A DNA stretch of 42,781 nt from Candidatus Gastranaerophilales bacterium (GCA_944325675.1 CALVAZ010000112.1:1-42781), one strand, 5' to 3'. Numbered from the stretch's first letter, positions 8,024-17,563 are shown. Made by a program: numbers and translations. Notes: generated from the letters alone by a model not told the origin.

Positions 8024-9397
8024 TTGAGAGAGAAATATCATTTTATAGCGATTGGTGGAATAGGTATGAGCGGATTAGCTAAATACCTTTTGGAAAACGG
8101 CTTTGAAGTTTCAGGCTCAGACATAAATGACAGCAAGTATATAGACAAATTACGTGATTTGGGGGCAAAAGTATTTATCGGCCATGATGAAAATAACTTG
8201 CCGGAAGATTGCATTGTTGTCGCAAGTACTGCAATTAAAGAGGATAACCCTGAAATGCAAAAAGCCAAAAGGTTAGGGCTTCCTGTATACCACAGATCAG
8301 ATGTGTTAGCTAAATTATCAAGCATGGGTAAGTTCTTTTTAGGTTACTCCGGGACTCACGGTAAGACTACAACAAGCGGTTTGTGTGCTTATGTACTGGA
8401 AAAAGCAGGATTAAAGCCTTCTTATGTGGTTGGCGGAATGCTTCCGGATATTGGTACAAATGCACACTCTCAAGATGGAAAATTTTTCTGCGCGGAATTG
8501 GATGAAAGTGACGGGACAATAGTAAAATATTCGCCTGATGTTGTTGTTGTTAATAATCTTGAGGCAGATCATCTTGATTTTTATAAAAACGGTTTAGAAT
8601 CCATCGTTGAAACTTTTGATAAGTTTCTTTCTAATCTAAAACCGAATGCAACAGTATTAATTAACAACGATTGCAAAGGAACCAAAATGTTATCCGGGAG
8701 GGCATTTGTTACTTTCGGGTTGAATGATGCCGATTATTTGGCTCAAGATATTGAGTATGACGAGGATTATACAAGCTTTAATATCTATTATAAGGGACAG
8801 TTTTTGTCTGATATGAAGATATGTTTAAAAGGTCAGCATAATGTTTACAATGCTTTGGCAGTGTATGCAAGTTTGCATCAAGCGGGTGTTAATATGGATT
8901 TGGTGAAGCCTCATTTTGCGACCTTTACCGGCATGGGTAGACGTTTCCAAAAGGTTTGCGAATTTAAAGGGGTCTCAGTTTATGATGATTATGCGCACCA
9001 TCCGACTGAAATTAAAGCGACTTTATCTTCGGCAAAATCTTTCAAAAATAAAAATGTTATTGCAGTTTTTCAGCCGCACAGATACACAAGGCTTAGCAAT
9101 TTGTGGAATGACTTTTTGAATTCTTTTGATGATGTTAATCATGTTGTTGTAACTGATATTTATGCAGCATCTGAAAAACCGATAGAAGGAATTGATTCTG
9201 AAAAGTTTGTTGAAGAATTATCCCAAAAATATTCGGCTGAATATATTAACGGTGATATAAAGAGTGTTGCTGAACAGCTATATCCAAAGCTAAAAGCAGG
9301 AGATGTCGTTATCGGACTTGGGGCCGGTACTATAACTAATTTGGGTAAAGAGCTTTTAAAAATCGATGAGGGAGTTGTAAGCGGTGTTGGAAAATAA
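8024..9397 (+). CDS. murC: UDP-N-acetylmuramate--L-alanine ligase
   Basis: A 457-residue cytoplasmic ligase adding L-Ala to UDP-MurNAc, the first peptide-stem step of peptidoglycan synthesis. It has the N-terminal nucleotide fold AIGGIGMSGLA (residues 9-19), the ATP P-loop GTHGKTTTSG (110-119), the ELDESDGT segment, NNLEADHLDFY and the C-terminal DDYAHHPTEIKATL. The start is TTG (8024) with AGGGAT about 6 nt upstream; no earlier ATG gives the conserved N-terminus. It is the first gene of the murC-murB-ddl-ftsQ-nadE-folC run and overlaps murB by 14 nt. Confidence 0.97.
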   Translation: MREKYHFIAIGGIGMSGLAKYLLENGFEVSGSDINDSKYIDKLRDLGAKVFIGHDENNLPEDCIVVASTAIKEDNPEMQKAKRLGLPVYHRSDVLAKLSSMGKFFLGYSGTHGKTTTSGLCAYVLEKAGLKPSYVVGGMLPDIGTNAHSQDGKFFCAELDESDGTIVKYSPDVVVVNNLEADHLDFYKNGLESIVETFDKFLSNLKPNATVLINNDCKGTKMLSGRAFVTFGLNDADYLAQDIEYDEDYTSFNIYYKGQFLSDMKICLKGQHNVYNALAVYASLHQAGVNMDLVKPHFATFTGMGRRFQKVCEFKGVSVYDDYAHHPTEIKATLSSAKSFKNKNVIAVFQPHRYTRLSNLWNDFLNSFDDVNHVVVTDIYAASEKPIEGIDSEKFVEELSQKYSAEYINGDIKSVAEQLYPKLKAGDVVIGLGAGTITNLGKELLKIDEGVVSGVGK

Positions 9398-10292
9398 TTT
9401 TAATATAAAATCGCTTACATCATTTAAAATAGGCGGCAAGGTTAGAAAAGTATATTTCCCAACCTCCGTTGATGAATTTGCGGAAATTTTGAAAACAGAG
9501 CCTGATGCAAAAGTTTTCGGTAATTTATCAAATACACTTGTTTCATCTGATGGTTATGACGGTGTTGTTATTTTGACAACAAAAATGTGTAATGTTGATT
9601 TCTCCGGCACAAGAGTTGTTGCAGATTGCGGAATAAAGGGGCCGAAATTAGCTCAATTGGCTGCGGCAAAAGGCTTGAGCGGGTTTGAGTTTATGATTGG
9701 ATTTCCGGGCTCTTTAGGCGGAAATGTATGCATGAACGCATCTGCAAATAATCAATGTATCAGTGATAAACTCGTTTCGGTGCTTTGTTTTGACGGCAGT
9801 GAAGTTAAAAAATATACTAAAGCACAAATGAATTTTGCATATAGACATTCTGTTTGCATGGACAAAAAGTTGATTGTATTGAGTGCTGAATTTGAGTTGG
9901 AAAAGGCCGATATTTCCGTTATTAATGAAAAAATGGATATGAATTTGAAATTCAGAAAAGGTCATCAGCCGTCATTAGCTTTGCCTAATTGCGGCAGCGT
10001 GTTTAAAAATCCTGAAGGTGATTCTGCAGGAAGATTACTGGATTCTGTCGGTGCAAAAAGCATGGCTTTTGGTGGGGTTCATGTTTGGGAAAATCATGCA
10101 AACTTTATAATTAACGATAACGACGGAACCTCTTTGGATGTTTTGTTGCTTATGGATAAGATGTCAAGTGTGGTTGAGGCTGAGTACGGTATAAAACTTA
10201 TACCGGAGGTGAGATATTTAGGTGGAAATAATAAAATAGAGGAAGAATTATGCGAGAAGTTACTAATAGAATCGATAAAAAATCTAAAATAG
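9384..10292 (+). CDS. murB: UDP-N-acetylenolpyruvoylglucosamine reductase
   Basis: A 302-residue FAD/NADPH enzyme making UDP-MurNAc. It has FAD-binding segments NLSNTLVSSDGY and GFPGSLGGNVCMNASAN, the catalytic-Ser motif CGSVFKNPEG (about 204-213) and the late Glu in KLIPEVRYLG. The absence of the extra E. coli-type loop and the YRHS motif (AYRHSVCMD) fit the shorter type II MurB. The start is GTG at 9384 (TTG at 9387 also possible), within the end of murC. The 3' end overlaps ddl by 43 nt. Confidence 0.95.
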   Translation: MLENNFNIKSLTSFKIGGKVRKVYFPTSVDEFAEILKTEPDAKVFGNLSNTLVSSDGYDGVVILTTKMCNVDFSGTRVVADCGIKGPKLAQLAAAKGLSGFEFMIGFPGSLGGNVCMNASANNQCISDKLVSVLCFDGSEVKKYTKAQMNFAYRHSVCMDKKLIVLSAEFELEKADISVINEKMDMNLKFRKGHQPSLALPNCGSVFKNPEGDSAGRLLDSVGAKSMAFGGVHVWENHANFIINDNDGTSLDVLLLMDKMSSVVEAEYGIKLIPEVRYLGGNNKIEEELCEKLLIESIKNLK

Positions 10293-11200
10293 CAGTATTA
10301 TGCGGCGGTATGTCATCAGAAAATGAAGTATCCATGCGTTCAGGCAAGGGCTGCTATGATGCTTTAAAAAGGCTTGGTTTTGAAAATGCTGAAATGGTTG
10401 TTGTAGATAAGGATATTGCAATAAAATTAAAAGATGGTAACTACGATTATGCCTTTAATGCGTTGCATGGCAAATATGGCGAAGACGGTTGTATTCAAGG
10501 AATTTTGGAGATTTTAAGAATACCTTATACCGGCTGCGGGGTTATGGCAAGTTCAGTTTGCATGAATAAAGAGTTTACCAAAAGAATTCTTTCTACAAAC
10601 CCTGATATAATAATGGCGCGTTCTGCTTTTGTAAGAAAAGGTGACGATTTGTTTGAAAAAACAAGCGATTTGTCTTATCCGTTGTTTGTAAAACCTGTCA
10701 GTGAAGGTTCAAGTTTTGGTATGACAAAGGTTGATAAGTCTGAGGATCTGAAAGCGGCATATGATGTTGCTGTTAAATACAATGACGATGTATTAATCGA
10801 AGAATTTATCGACGGCTTCTTTGTTACTGTTGGGGTTTTGGAAGAGGATGGCAAGCCTTTTGCGACTGAAATTCTTGAAATCAGGCCCAAAAATGAATGG
10901 TATGATTTTGAAGCTAAATATACTCAAGGTATGTCTGATTTTATTTGCCCGGCAAATTTATCGCCTGAGGTTACTGAGTATGTAAAGGAATTGGCGGTAA
11001 AAGCATTTGAAACGGCAGGTTGCAGAAGTGTATCCAGAATTGACTTTATGATGAAGGACGATATCCCGTATTTGTTAGAAATTAATACAAGCCCGGGTAT
11101 GACCACAATGAGTGATTTGCCCGCTCAATCGGCTGCTATGGATATTGATTATGATAATTTGGTGTTACTAATATTAAATAGCGCAGGTTTGAATAAATAA
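10250..11200 (+). CDS. ddl: D-alanine--D-alanine ligase
   Basis: A 316-residue ATP-grasp ligase making the D-Ala-D-Ala dipeptide. It has the N-terminal VLCGGMSSENEVSMRSG (residues 14-30), ALHGKYGEDGCIQGILE, the ATP-grasp FVKPVSEGSSFGMTKV and the metal-site SRIDFMMKDDIPYLLEINTSPGM, written here in parts: RIDFMM and LEINTSPGMT. GAGGAAG precedes the ATG at 10250. It begins 43 nt inside murB, an unusually long overlap for an operon, and ends in TAATG with the next gene. Confidence 0.96.
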   Translation: MREVTNRIDKKSKIAVLCGGMSSENEVSMRSGKGCYDALKRLGFENAEMVVVDKDIAIKLKDGNYDYAFNALHGKYGEDGCIQGILEILRIPYTGCGVMASSVCMNKEFTKRILSTNPDIIMARSAFVRKGDDLFEKTSDLSYPLFVKPVSEGSSFGMTKVDKSEDLKAAYDVAVKYNDDVLIEEFIDGFFVTVGVLEEDGKPFATEILEIRPKNEWYDFEAKYTQGMSDFICPANLSPEVTEYVKELAVKAFETAGCRSVSRIDFMMKDDIPYLLEINTSPGMTTMSDLPAQSAAMDIDYDNLVLLILNSAGLNK

Positions 11201-12051
11201 TGACTGATTACCATGAATTTGAAAATCCGGAAGAACTTTTAAAAACTAAACAAAGAGAAAGAAAACTGAGAAAAGGTAAGAAAAAACAGAGTTTTCTAAA
11301 GTCTTTGCTGCGTCTTGTCACCGGATTTTCCATAATCTTTGTGATGTACTATTTTTCAACCCTTCAGGGTTGGTATTTGCCGCAGGATGCTTTCAAAAAT
11401 GTTAATTCACCCTGCGTGCAGATTGTAAATAACAAAATTGTAAAAACTCCCAAAATTCAAGGTATTCTCAAAAATATTGAAGTGCCGCGTTTGCCTTTGT
11501 ATATGGTTAGTTTTAATGAATTGAAATATAAACTTACCTCGCTTGCACCTGTGGAAAGTGTTTATATAAGAAGATATGCTTTTCCGGCAAGAATTTTGAT
11601 TATTATTCGTGAAGCGGTACCTGTTGTGACAATAGCACCTGATGAAAAGGTTAAGCCCGTTGCCGCTTTTACAAAAGAGGGAAGATTGATTATAGGCTCG
11701 GATTACCTTCCTCTGCCGGAAGAGTATAAGACCATAAGAGTATTGTCTTACGGTAACAAAGGCGATGATTACAGAAAATGGGATATTAATAAGATTCATG
11801 AAATAGAAAAAATTTCTAAATATGTTGAAACTTTTTCGCATGAAAAAATTGAATATATTGATATGCGTGATCCAAAAGATGTTTACGTAAAGATAAAAAC
11901 GGTTCCGGTGAGACTCGGACAGCTGGATTCAAATGTTTATGAGAGAATTAAACGTATTCCGTCTATATTGCCTCAGGTTGAAAAGGTTAAGGGTAAAGTC
12001 AAATATATTGATTTGAGTTGGGAAAAAGTTAATTACTTAAAATTGGAATAA
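11200..12051 (+). CDS. ftsQ: FtsQ/DivIB-like cell-division protein
   Basis: A 283-residue bitopic membrane protein: a basic cytoplasmic N-tail (residues 10-35, many Lys/Arg), one TM helix (about 37-53, LVTGFSIIFVMYYFS), then a POTRA-like region (EVPRLPLYMVSFNELKYKL, VESVYIRRYAFPARILIII). The segment FPARILIIIREAVPVV matches the FtsQ pattern in which a predicted strand is followed by E-x-x-P. Position right after ddl is classical for ftsQ. Sequence identity to known FtsQ is always low, so the call rests on topology and context. It starts in the TAATG overlap with ddl. Confidence 0.8.
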   Translation: MTDYHEFENPEELLKTKQRERKLRKGKKKQSFLKSLLRLVTGFSIIFVMYYFSTLQGWYLPQDAFKNVNSPCVQIVNNKIVKTPKIQGILKNIEVPRLPLYMVSFNELKYKLTSLAPVESVYIRRYAFPARILIIIREAVPVVTIAPDEKVKPVAAFTKEGRLIIGSDYLPLPEEYKTIRVLSYGNKGDDYRKWDINKIHEIEKISKYVETFSHEKIEYIDMRDPKDVYVKIKTVPVRLGQLDSNVYERIKRIPSILPQVEKVKGKVKYIDLSWEKVNYLKLE

Positions 12052-12063
12052 CAAGGAGCATCA

Positions 12064-13476
12064 ATGAAAGTAGCATTGGCACAAACCAGATTTAAAACAG
12101 CTGATTTTGATTTTAATTTTAATCAGATAATAAAACAAGTTGATAATACAGACTGCGATTTGATAGTTTTCCCGCAGTATGATTTGGATGAAATCGGCGG
12201 AAAGGATTTGTCTTTTGATGAAAAGGTACAAAGGGTTCAGTGTGATTTTTATGAAAAAATTGCTGAAAAAAAATATGACAAAGCCATATTGATTGGTGAT
12301 GTGTTAATCCAAAACGGTGAGATAAATTTATCTGACGAAGGTTTTTATATTGTGTGCGGTAAGAATATATACGTTGATGATATTTATCGTGATGATGTGG
12401 TCTGTGACTTGTATATTCTTGCTAAGAATAAGTATTTTGTTATGGAGTCATATAAGGAGTTTATAGAAAGTATAAATTCAAGAAATGATTTTATTTTTGT
12501 TAATGCTGTTGGAATGTCTGATGAGAGTATATTTGCCGGCGGAAGTTTTGCCAAAAACAGAGAAAACGAGATAGTTAAGGTTATGCCGATTTGCAGGAGT
12601 GCATGTGAGGTGATTGACTTTTTATCCCCGGTTGATTTCGTCGAGCCTGAACAGGAAGAGCTTGTATATGAAGTTATAAAATTTGGTCTGAGGGAATATT
12701 GCGAAAATACAGGCTTTAAAAAAGTGGTTTTGGGACTTTCAGGCGGGATTGACAGTGCATTGACAGCGGTTTTGGCTGCGGATGCTATTGGTGCCGAAAA
12801 CGTTTTGGGCATTATGATGCCCAGCATGTACTCATCAGAGGGGAGTGTTATGGATTCCGTAAGGTTAGCTCAAAATATCGGGATTAAGACGGAAAAGCAT
12901 GCAATAACGCATTTGTTTGAAAATTTTATGGATAAAGTTGGGCATGAAAAAAGACAGGATTTGGCTGAAGAAAATTTACAAGCGAGATTAAGGGCTTTGA
13001 TTTTAATGTTCTTTTCTAATCGTGATAACAGACTATTGTTGTCAACAAGTAACAAATCGGAAGCGGCCATGGGGTTTGGAACATTATACGGTGATTTGGC
13101 AGGCGGTTTAAATTTGATTTGTGACTTGACTAAAACAAATGTGTATAAATTATCGAATTATATAAATAGAGAGGTTGAAAGAATTCCGCAGGAGATTATT
13201 GACAAGGCTCCTTCTGCGGAACTTCATCCGGGCCAAAAAGATCAAGACAGGCTCCCTGAATATGCTGTATTGGACGATATTATAGAAATGTATGTTGAAA
13301 AAAATGTTCCGATTGAGGAGATTTCTGAAAAATACGGAACAGAGCTTGTGCAAGATACAGTCAAGAAGATATACAGAGCTCAATTTAAGCGTAAACAGTG
13401 CTGCTTGGGCTTGAGGTTAACCGAAAGATCCTTCTGCAGAGGGGTTGATTATCCTATAATGCAAAGGTTTTATTGA
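12064..13476 (+). CDS. nadE: NAD(+) synthetase with degenerate glutaminase domain
   Basis: A 470-residue protein. The C-terminal synthetase (about 205-470) is intact: LGLSGGIDSALTAV (PPi loop), ENLQARLRAL, STSNKSEAAMGFGTLYGDLA and PSAELHPGQKDQDRLPEY. The N-terminal half resembles the CN-hydrolase domain of glutamine-dependent NadE (start MKVALAQTRF, end FVNAVGMSDESIFAGGSF). However, the catalytic Glu of FPE is Gln (VFPQYDLDEIG), and the segments with the catalytic Lys and Cys (LPNYGVFDE, CEDIW in the family) are missing. Family members are about 540-560 residues. I infer ammonia-dependent amidation, or ammonia from a partner. It lies 12 nt after ftsQ and its stop abuts folC. Confidence 0.92.
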   Translation: MKVALAQTRFKTADFDFNFNQIIKQVDNTDCDLIVFPQYDLDEIGGKDLSFDEKVQRVQCDFYEKIAEKKYDKAILIGDVLIQNGEINLSDEGFYIVCGKNIYVDDIYRDDVVCDLYILAKNKYFVMESYKEFIESINSRNDFIFVNAVGMSDESIFAGGSFAKNRENEIVKVMPICRSACEVIDFLSPVDFVEPEQEELVYEVIKFGLREYCENTGFKKVVLGLSGGIDSALTAVLAADAIGAENVLGIMMPSMYSSEGSVMDSVRLAQNIGIKTEKHAITHLFENFMDKVGHEKRQDLAEENLQARLRALILMFFSNRDNRLLLSTSNKSEAAMGFGTLYGDLAGGLNLICDLTKTNVYKLSNYINREVERIPQEIIDKAPSAELHPGQKDQDRLPEYAVLDDIIEMYVEKNVPIEEISEKYGTELVQDTVKKIYRAQFKRKQCCLGLRLTERSFCRGVDYPIMQRFY

Positions 13477-13478
13477 TT

Positions 13479-14627
13479 ATGGAATATTGTGATGCGGTTA
13501 AACTTTTAACAAGCCAAGGTAAATTCTATATTGAACTCGGTTTGGAGAGAATTTCAAAAGTACTGGAATTGTTAGGTAATCCTCAAGATGAACTTAAATG
13601 TATTCATGTCGCCGGAACTAACGGAAAAGGTTCAGTTTGTGCGATTGTTGAGGCTGTTTTAAGAAATGCCGGCATGAAAACAGGTCTATATACAAGTCCT
13701 CATATTTTTGAATATACTGAAAGAATTAAAATAAATGGCAGCGATATAAGTAAAGAAGATTTTGCCAATTATGTTGAATTGGTGTGTAATTTGGCTGATA
13801 AAAATGAAATTCATTTGACTGAATTTGAGATTTTGACGGCAGTTATGTTCAAGTATTTTTATGATAAAAAAGTCGATGTTGTCGTTTTGGAGACAGGTCT
13901 TGGGGGAAGGTTTGATGCTACAAATGTTGTAAAGTCAAATTTATGTTCAATAATAACTCATATTGACTTCGATCATACAGAAAGACTCGGTAATACTTTG
14001 TCTAAAATTGCCTTTGAAAAAGCCGGAATAATAAAAGAAAATTGTCCTGTCTTTGCATCGGAAGGTTACGAGATTTTCAAGGATACTGCAGATAAAAAAA
14101 ATGCTATGTTTATTTTGGTAGCACCTTTTGAAGATATCTCTAATCTCTCGCTGAAAGGTTTATGTCAAAGAGAAAATCTTTCGCTTGCTTTGGCTGCTGT
14201 CAGATACCTGTTTCCGAATATTGGTGAAAATGTAATTCAAAATGCCTTATCCAAAGTGCAGCACCCGGGGAGGTTTCAGCTTGTTGAAGACAAAAATATG
14301 ATAATTGATGCCGCGCACAACCCGAACGGAATAAGAGCGTTAAAAGAGAGTTTGGATTTTTGGTATCCAAGTTTGAAAAGAAGATTTGTATTTGGGTGTT
14401 TGAAAAATAAAGACTACAAAACGATGATGGCGGAATTATTTGAGAAAGGTGATGAGATTTATTTTTATAAATTTGACTACCCAAATTCTGCAAACGTTAA
14501 AGATTTGCAGGCAGCATGTGCATATCCTTCAAGAGAATTTACAGAAAAATTTGACTACAAAGACGGCAAGCTGACAGTTGTTTGCGGTTCTTTTTATATG
14601 ATAAAAGAATTACTTGCGAAGTTATAG
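13479..14627 (+). CDS. folC: Folylpolyglutamate synthase/dihydrofolate synthase
   Basis: A 382-residue Mur-ligase-family enzyme adding glutamate to dihydropteroate/folates. It shows the P-loop HVAGTNGKGSVCAIVE (about 44-59), the family segment LETGLGGRFDATNVV, ITHIDFDHTERLG and IDAAHNPNGIRAL. It is somewhat shorter than the usual 420 residues because the C-terminal domain is compact. A TTG 6 nt upstream (13473) has better spacing from AAAGG; the ATG at 13479 is used. It is the last gene of the mur-nadE run, 3 nt from the end of a convergent glycosyltransferase gene, with no clear terminator between. Confidence 0.94.
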   Translation: MEYCDAVKLLTSQGKFYIELGLERISKVLELLGNPQDELKCIHVAGTNGKGSVCAIVEAVLRNAGMKTGLYTSPHIFEYTERIKINGSDISKEDFANYVELVCNLADKNEIHLTEFEILTAVMFKYFYDKKVDVVVLETGLGGRFDATNVVKSNLCSIITHIDFDHTERLGNTLSKIAFEKAGIIKENCPVFASEGYEIFKDTADKKNAMFILVAPFEDISNLSLKGLCQRENLSLALAAVRYLFPNIGENVIQNALSKVQHPGRFQLVEDKNMIIDAAHNPNGIRALKESLDFWYPSLKRRFVFGCLKNKDYKTMMAELFEKGDEIYFYKFDYPNSANVKDLQAACAYPSREFTEKFDYKDGKLTVVCGSFYMIKELLAKL

Positions 14628-14630
14628 TTT

Positions 14631-16187
14631 TTAATCTTCACTGCCTTTGGTTACCATTTCCTCGATTAAACTGTTTAATCTTGCAGGTGAAAATTTTGAG
14701 CAAGAATTCCAAATCAAAGTCGGTTTTGGTTCTTTGATTGACGGGCTTGGGTAGTCACAGTTGCATACACCGTTTAGCATGTTTGTTGAACCGTCAACTG
14801 ATGATGTGAAATGTGAGCAGCAATTACAGATTTTTAAAATAAATCCGTAATCATCTAACTTGGATTTTAATTCCTGCAGAGCATCTATCATTCTTAAATG
14901 ACCGCCTGTCGTGTATTTTTTATTTTTGAAAATAAACCTAACCTTGGATAATTCCTTATCAGAAATAAACTCCAACTTGCAAGGCAGGTCACTCTTTCCT
15001 GTTGATACTACAACGTCTATTGATAGTTTGTCTTTTTCACTGGAAACTCTGCCTTCCCCTATTTTAGCTAATAAATTGCGGACCGGCGGCAGATTTTTTA
15101 TTATGTGGCCGATTGAATATATTGGATACAGGCCCAACAGCAGCATTTCTTTTGCGGTTAATTTTGAATTAATCAAGCTTATGCCAAAGCCTACAATCAA
15201 CAACATAAAAGTGAAAAGAACAATTTTGAAATCTACAAAAAAGTAATACCTGTATGAATGTTTCATTAGGCCAAGATAAGCGATTACTAGCACCCAAAAA
15301 TTAGGCGCAATTAGTGAAAATACGTGTTCCGTAAATACAAAATTTTTGGTAAAAATGCCTTTGATGCAATCTTTGAATAATTTTAGTCTTTGTGATAATC
15401 TCGGACGTCTGAATATATAGCCTTCTGCGTTTACAAAGGTTTGAATGTTCGGATTATAAGCACATCTGCAGCCTATTTTAGACAATAAAAGGCTGTATTT
15501 TAGTTCACTATCAATGCTTTTAAAGTCGACATCACCAATTTTGTCTACAATATCTTTTTTTATTATAAGAACGCCGCTGTCAGCCTGAGATGCAAGACCA
15601 AACAACGATCTTGCCTGTCTTATGAAATTCATGTGGTACTTTTGATAGACGGCTTTGATACTGTCTATTATATCAAGATTATCAGCCAGCATAAGGGTTT
15701 CTCCGCTAAGCACGGAGTTTTTTACCAGTGCTGAATTAACCGTTGATAAAAAGTCTGTTGATATCCCTCTGTTTCCGTCGATGAATATATATGAGTCAAT
15801 CCATTGGTCCTGTTTAAGCTGTTCTATTAAAAGTGATACAGCCTGATCTTTACCTAAGGTACCGTTATCTTTGAAATTGATTACATTCACAAAAGAATTT
15901 GTTCTAAATATTGCTTCTGATCCGTCATTACAATTGTCCAAAATTGCAAATACTTTGAAACAATCAACCGGATAATCCTGTAACTTGATTTGATTAATAA
16001 GGTTTTCAAGAGTAGCTTTGTTGTTGTGTGAGTATATTACAACTGCGAGGTGATCTTTTTCTTCGTATTGAGCGTATCTTTTTTCAATTTTAAACGGTTT
16101 ATCTTTCAAATTTCTAAACGCAAGTGCCAAAAAATACACTGAATAAACTGCGATATAAATATATAGTAAGTCTAAAATATATTCCAT
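14631..16187 (-). CDS. Membrane glycosyltransferase (GT2) with Cys-rich C-terminal domain
   Basis: A 518-residue protein. One N-terminal TM helix (residues 3-22) is followed by a GT-A domain: VVIYSHNNKATLENLI, AILDNCNDGSEAI, a DxD-like FIDGNRG, and LASQADSGVLIIKKDIVDKIG. Two or three further TM helices lie at about 290-355. The last ~125 residues form an extra domain with clustered cysteines (KICNCCSHF, VCNCDYP, WNSCSKF), possibly metal-binding. The GT part resembles cellulose- or N-acetylglucosaminyltransferase-like enzymes, but the QxxRW motif is not evident (QRLKLF instead), so the product is unknown. AGGAAGGA precedes the ATG. It stands alone on the minus strand. Confidence 0.8.
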   Translation of the reverse strand: MEYILDLLYIYIAVYSVYFLALAFRNLKDKPFKIEKRYAQYEEKDHLAVVIYSHNNKATLENLINQIKLQDYPVDCFKVFAILDNCNDGSEAIFRTNSFVNVINFKDNGTLGKDQAVSLLIEQLKQDQWIDSYIFIDGNRGISTDFLSTVNSALVKNSVLSGETLMLADNLDIIDSIKAVYQKYHMNFIRQARSLFGLASQADSGVLIIKKDIVDKIGDVDFKSIDSELKYSLLLSKIGCRCAYNPNIQTFVNAEGYIFRRPRLSQRLKLFKDCIKGIFTKNFVFTEHVFSLIAPNFWVLVIAYLGLMKHSYRYYFFVDFKIVLFTFMLLIVGFGISLINSKLTAKEMLLLGLYPIYSIGHIIKNLPPVRNLLAKIGEGRVSSEKDKLSIDVVVSTGKSDLPCKLEFISDKELSKVRFIFKNKKYTTGGHLRMIDALQELKSKLDDYGFILKICNCCSHFTSSVDGSTNMLNGVCNCDYPSPSIKEPKPTLIWNSCSKFSPARLNSLIEEMVTKGSED

Positions 16188-16322
16188 AAAACCTATTCCT
16201 TCCTCTCAACATTCTAGTCAAAACTAAGAAAAATTTCCATCACATGTAAATAAATGTAATATGTATGGTAATTTATAACAATTATAGTATAATTAAACAA
16301 TATAGATAATGTGGAGGTACAG

Positions 16323-17486
16323 ATGGTTTATTTAGAAAGCACTAACGGGGGGGCATCTCTCCTAAGTAGAATAAACAGGGCTTTTGGGGCTTTTACACTT
16401 GCTGAGGTTTTGATTACTATCACAATAATAGGTGTTGTAGCAGCAATGACTATACCAACTTTGGTTCAAAACTATAAAAATAAAGCTTGGGATACTGCAG
16501 CTGAAGTCTTTGAGCGAAAAATATCCGAAGCAACAAAAGTGATGAATTCTGAGATGACATTGATAGGTCATAATACAACAATGGATTTTGTTTCTGAACT
16601 ATCAAAACATATGAAAATAGTTAAAACTTGTGATAGTAGTAATTTAATAAATTGTTTTGCTGAAAAATTTTATTGGGGGGCAGATAATACCGAAGTAGAT
16701 ACAACGGAATTAACGACAAGTGAAAATTTTGGTAAAGATAACTATGAAACAGAGTTGGTGGGAGTAATGTTTGCTAACGGTGTAAATGCAATAATGACAT
16801 TTGATAAACATTGCAGAACTCAGGATCCATATTCTAACCAAATAAATACAACCGGGTGTTTAGCTATGGTTTATGATGTAGATGGTTATAAAAAGCCAAA
16901 TACATTTTCAAAAGATCTGAGAGCTTTTAATGGTGTTAGTATATCCACAATCCCTGATGGCTGTGATTATTATGTGAATCATTTATGTTTGTCGTCCGAG
17001 TTTGTGCCTGATCCAATTTCAGAATTTGGCGATGAAGCAACTTATCGTTCTTTAGAAGGAAGCATGTACCCTTCCCCTCTAAACGGGAGTTATTCAGAAT
17101 GGACAAGAGACTATGTAAGTGCGGCAAAATATCACTGTCACAAAATGGGTATGTCGTTGATTGGAAATGAGGATATGTATAAATTAACTCAATATCTGTA
17201 CCCAGAGGCTTCCTGTTCTGCATCTCAGTGTACTGGAAAAATAGACGAAGACAGATTAAGTAAAACACCTGTAACTATGCTGAATGGTTGGAAATATTAT
17301 TTGGTGGATGTTCAGAGTGTATATCCCGATGCGGGGTATTGTTTAAATTCTTCCAAATGCTATTGGGCCACTGAAACATATCAATTTCAAAGTAATGGAT
17401 TGTCAGGCTCAACAGGGTTGGTTGCAACTGTTTGTCAGTTAGCTTTTTCTGATTTAATCCTGACAAAGGCTTTTTGCATCAAATAA
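16323..17486 (+). CDS. Pseudopilin with G7 run in its leader and lectin-like C-terminus
   Basis: A 387-residue protein. A leader of about 28 residues (MVYLESTNGGASLLSRINR, then AFGA) ends at A-FTLAEVLITITIIG, the prepilin helix with Glu at +5. A Cys-containing body follows, with YDVDGYKKPNTFSKDLRAF, and a C-terminal region starting SAAKYHCHKMGMSL whose Cys pattern (YHC, YCLN, KCYW, FCIK) suggests a C-type-lectin or FGE-like fold (inference). GGAGG lies 5 nt before the ATG at 16323. The leader codons 9-10 sit in a G7 run (16347-16353); one G fewer would stop translation after three codons. It is a close paralogue of the 23530 gene up to about residue 270, then divergent. A second G6 run is at 16673-16678. 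Confidence 0.85.
   Translation: MVYLESTNGGASLLSRINRAFGAFTLAEVLITITIIGVVAAMTIPTLVQNYKNKAWDTAAEVFERKISEATKVMNSEMTLIGHNTTMDFVSELSKHMKIVKTCDSSNLINCFAEKFYWGADNTEVDTTELTTSENFGKDNYETELVGVMFANGVNAIMTFDKHCRTQDPYSNQINTTGCLAMVYDVDGYKKPNTFSKDLRAFNGVSISTIPDGCDYYVNHLCLSSEFVPDPISEFGDEATYRSLEGSMYPSPLNGSYSEWTRDYVSAAKYHCHKMGMSLIGNEDMYKLTQYLYPEASCSASQCTGKIDEDRLSKTPVTMLNGWKYYLVDVQSVYPDAGYCLNSSKCYWATETYQFQSNGLSGSTGLVATVCQLAFSDLILTKAFCIK
16347..16353 (+). repeat. G7 homopolymer in the pilin leader
   Basis: It encodes the Gly-Gly of N-G-G-A-S. The tract has seven G here and the frame is open, against six G and a broken frame in the equivalent place of the gene at 41036. Confidence 0.8.
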
Positions 17487-17563
17487 ATATTGAATTGAAC
17501 GGGACTATGTTGTAACAATTAGCATGAGATTTCGATTTTATTGATATGAAAATATAATAAAAA

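Noticed and set aside
16347-16353. G-quadruplex of the kind that starts pilin antigenic variation in Neisseria
   Set aside because: Only one G run is present; an intramolecular quadruplex needs four runs of G.
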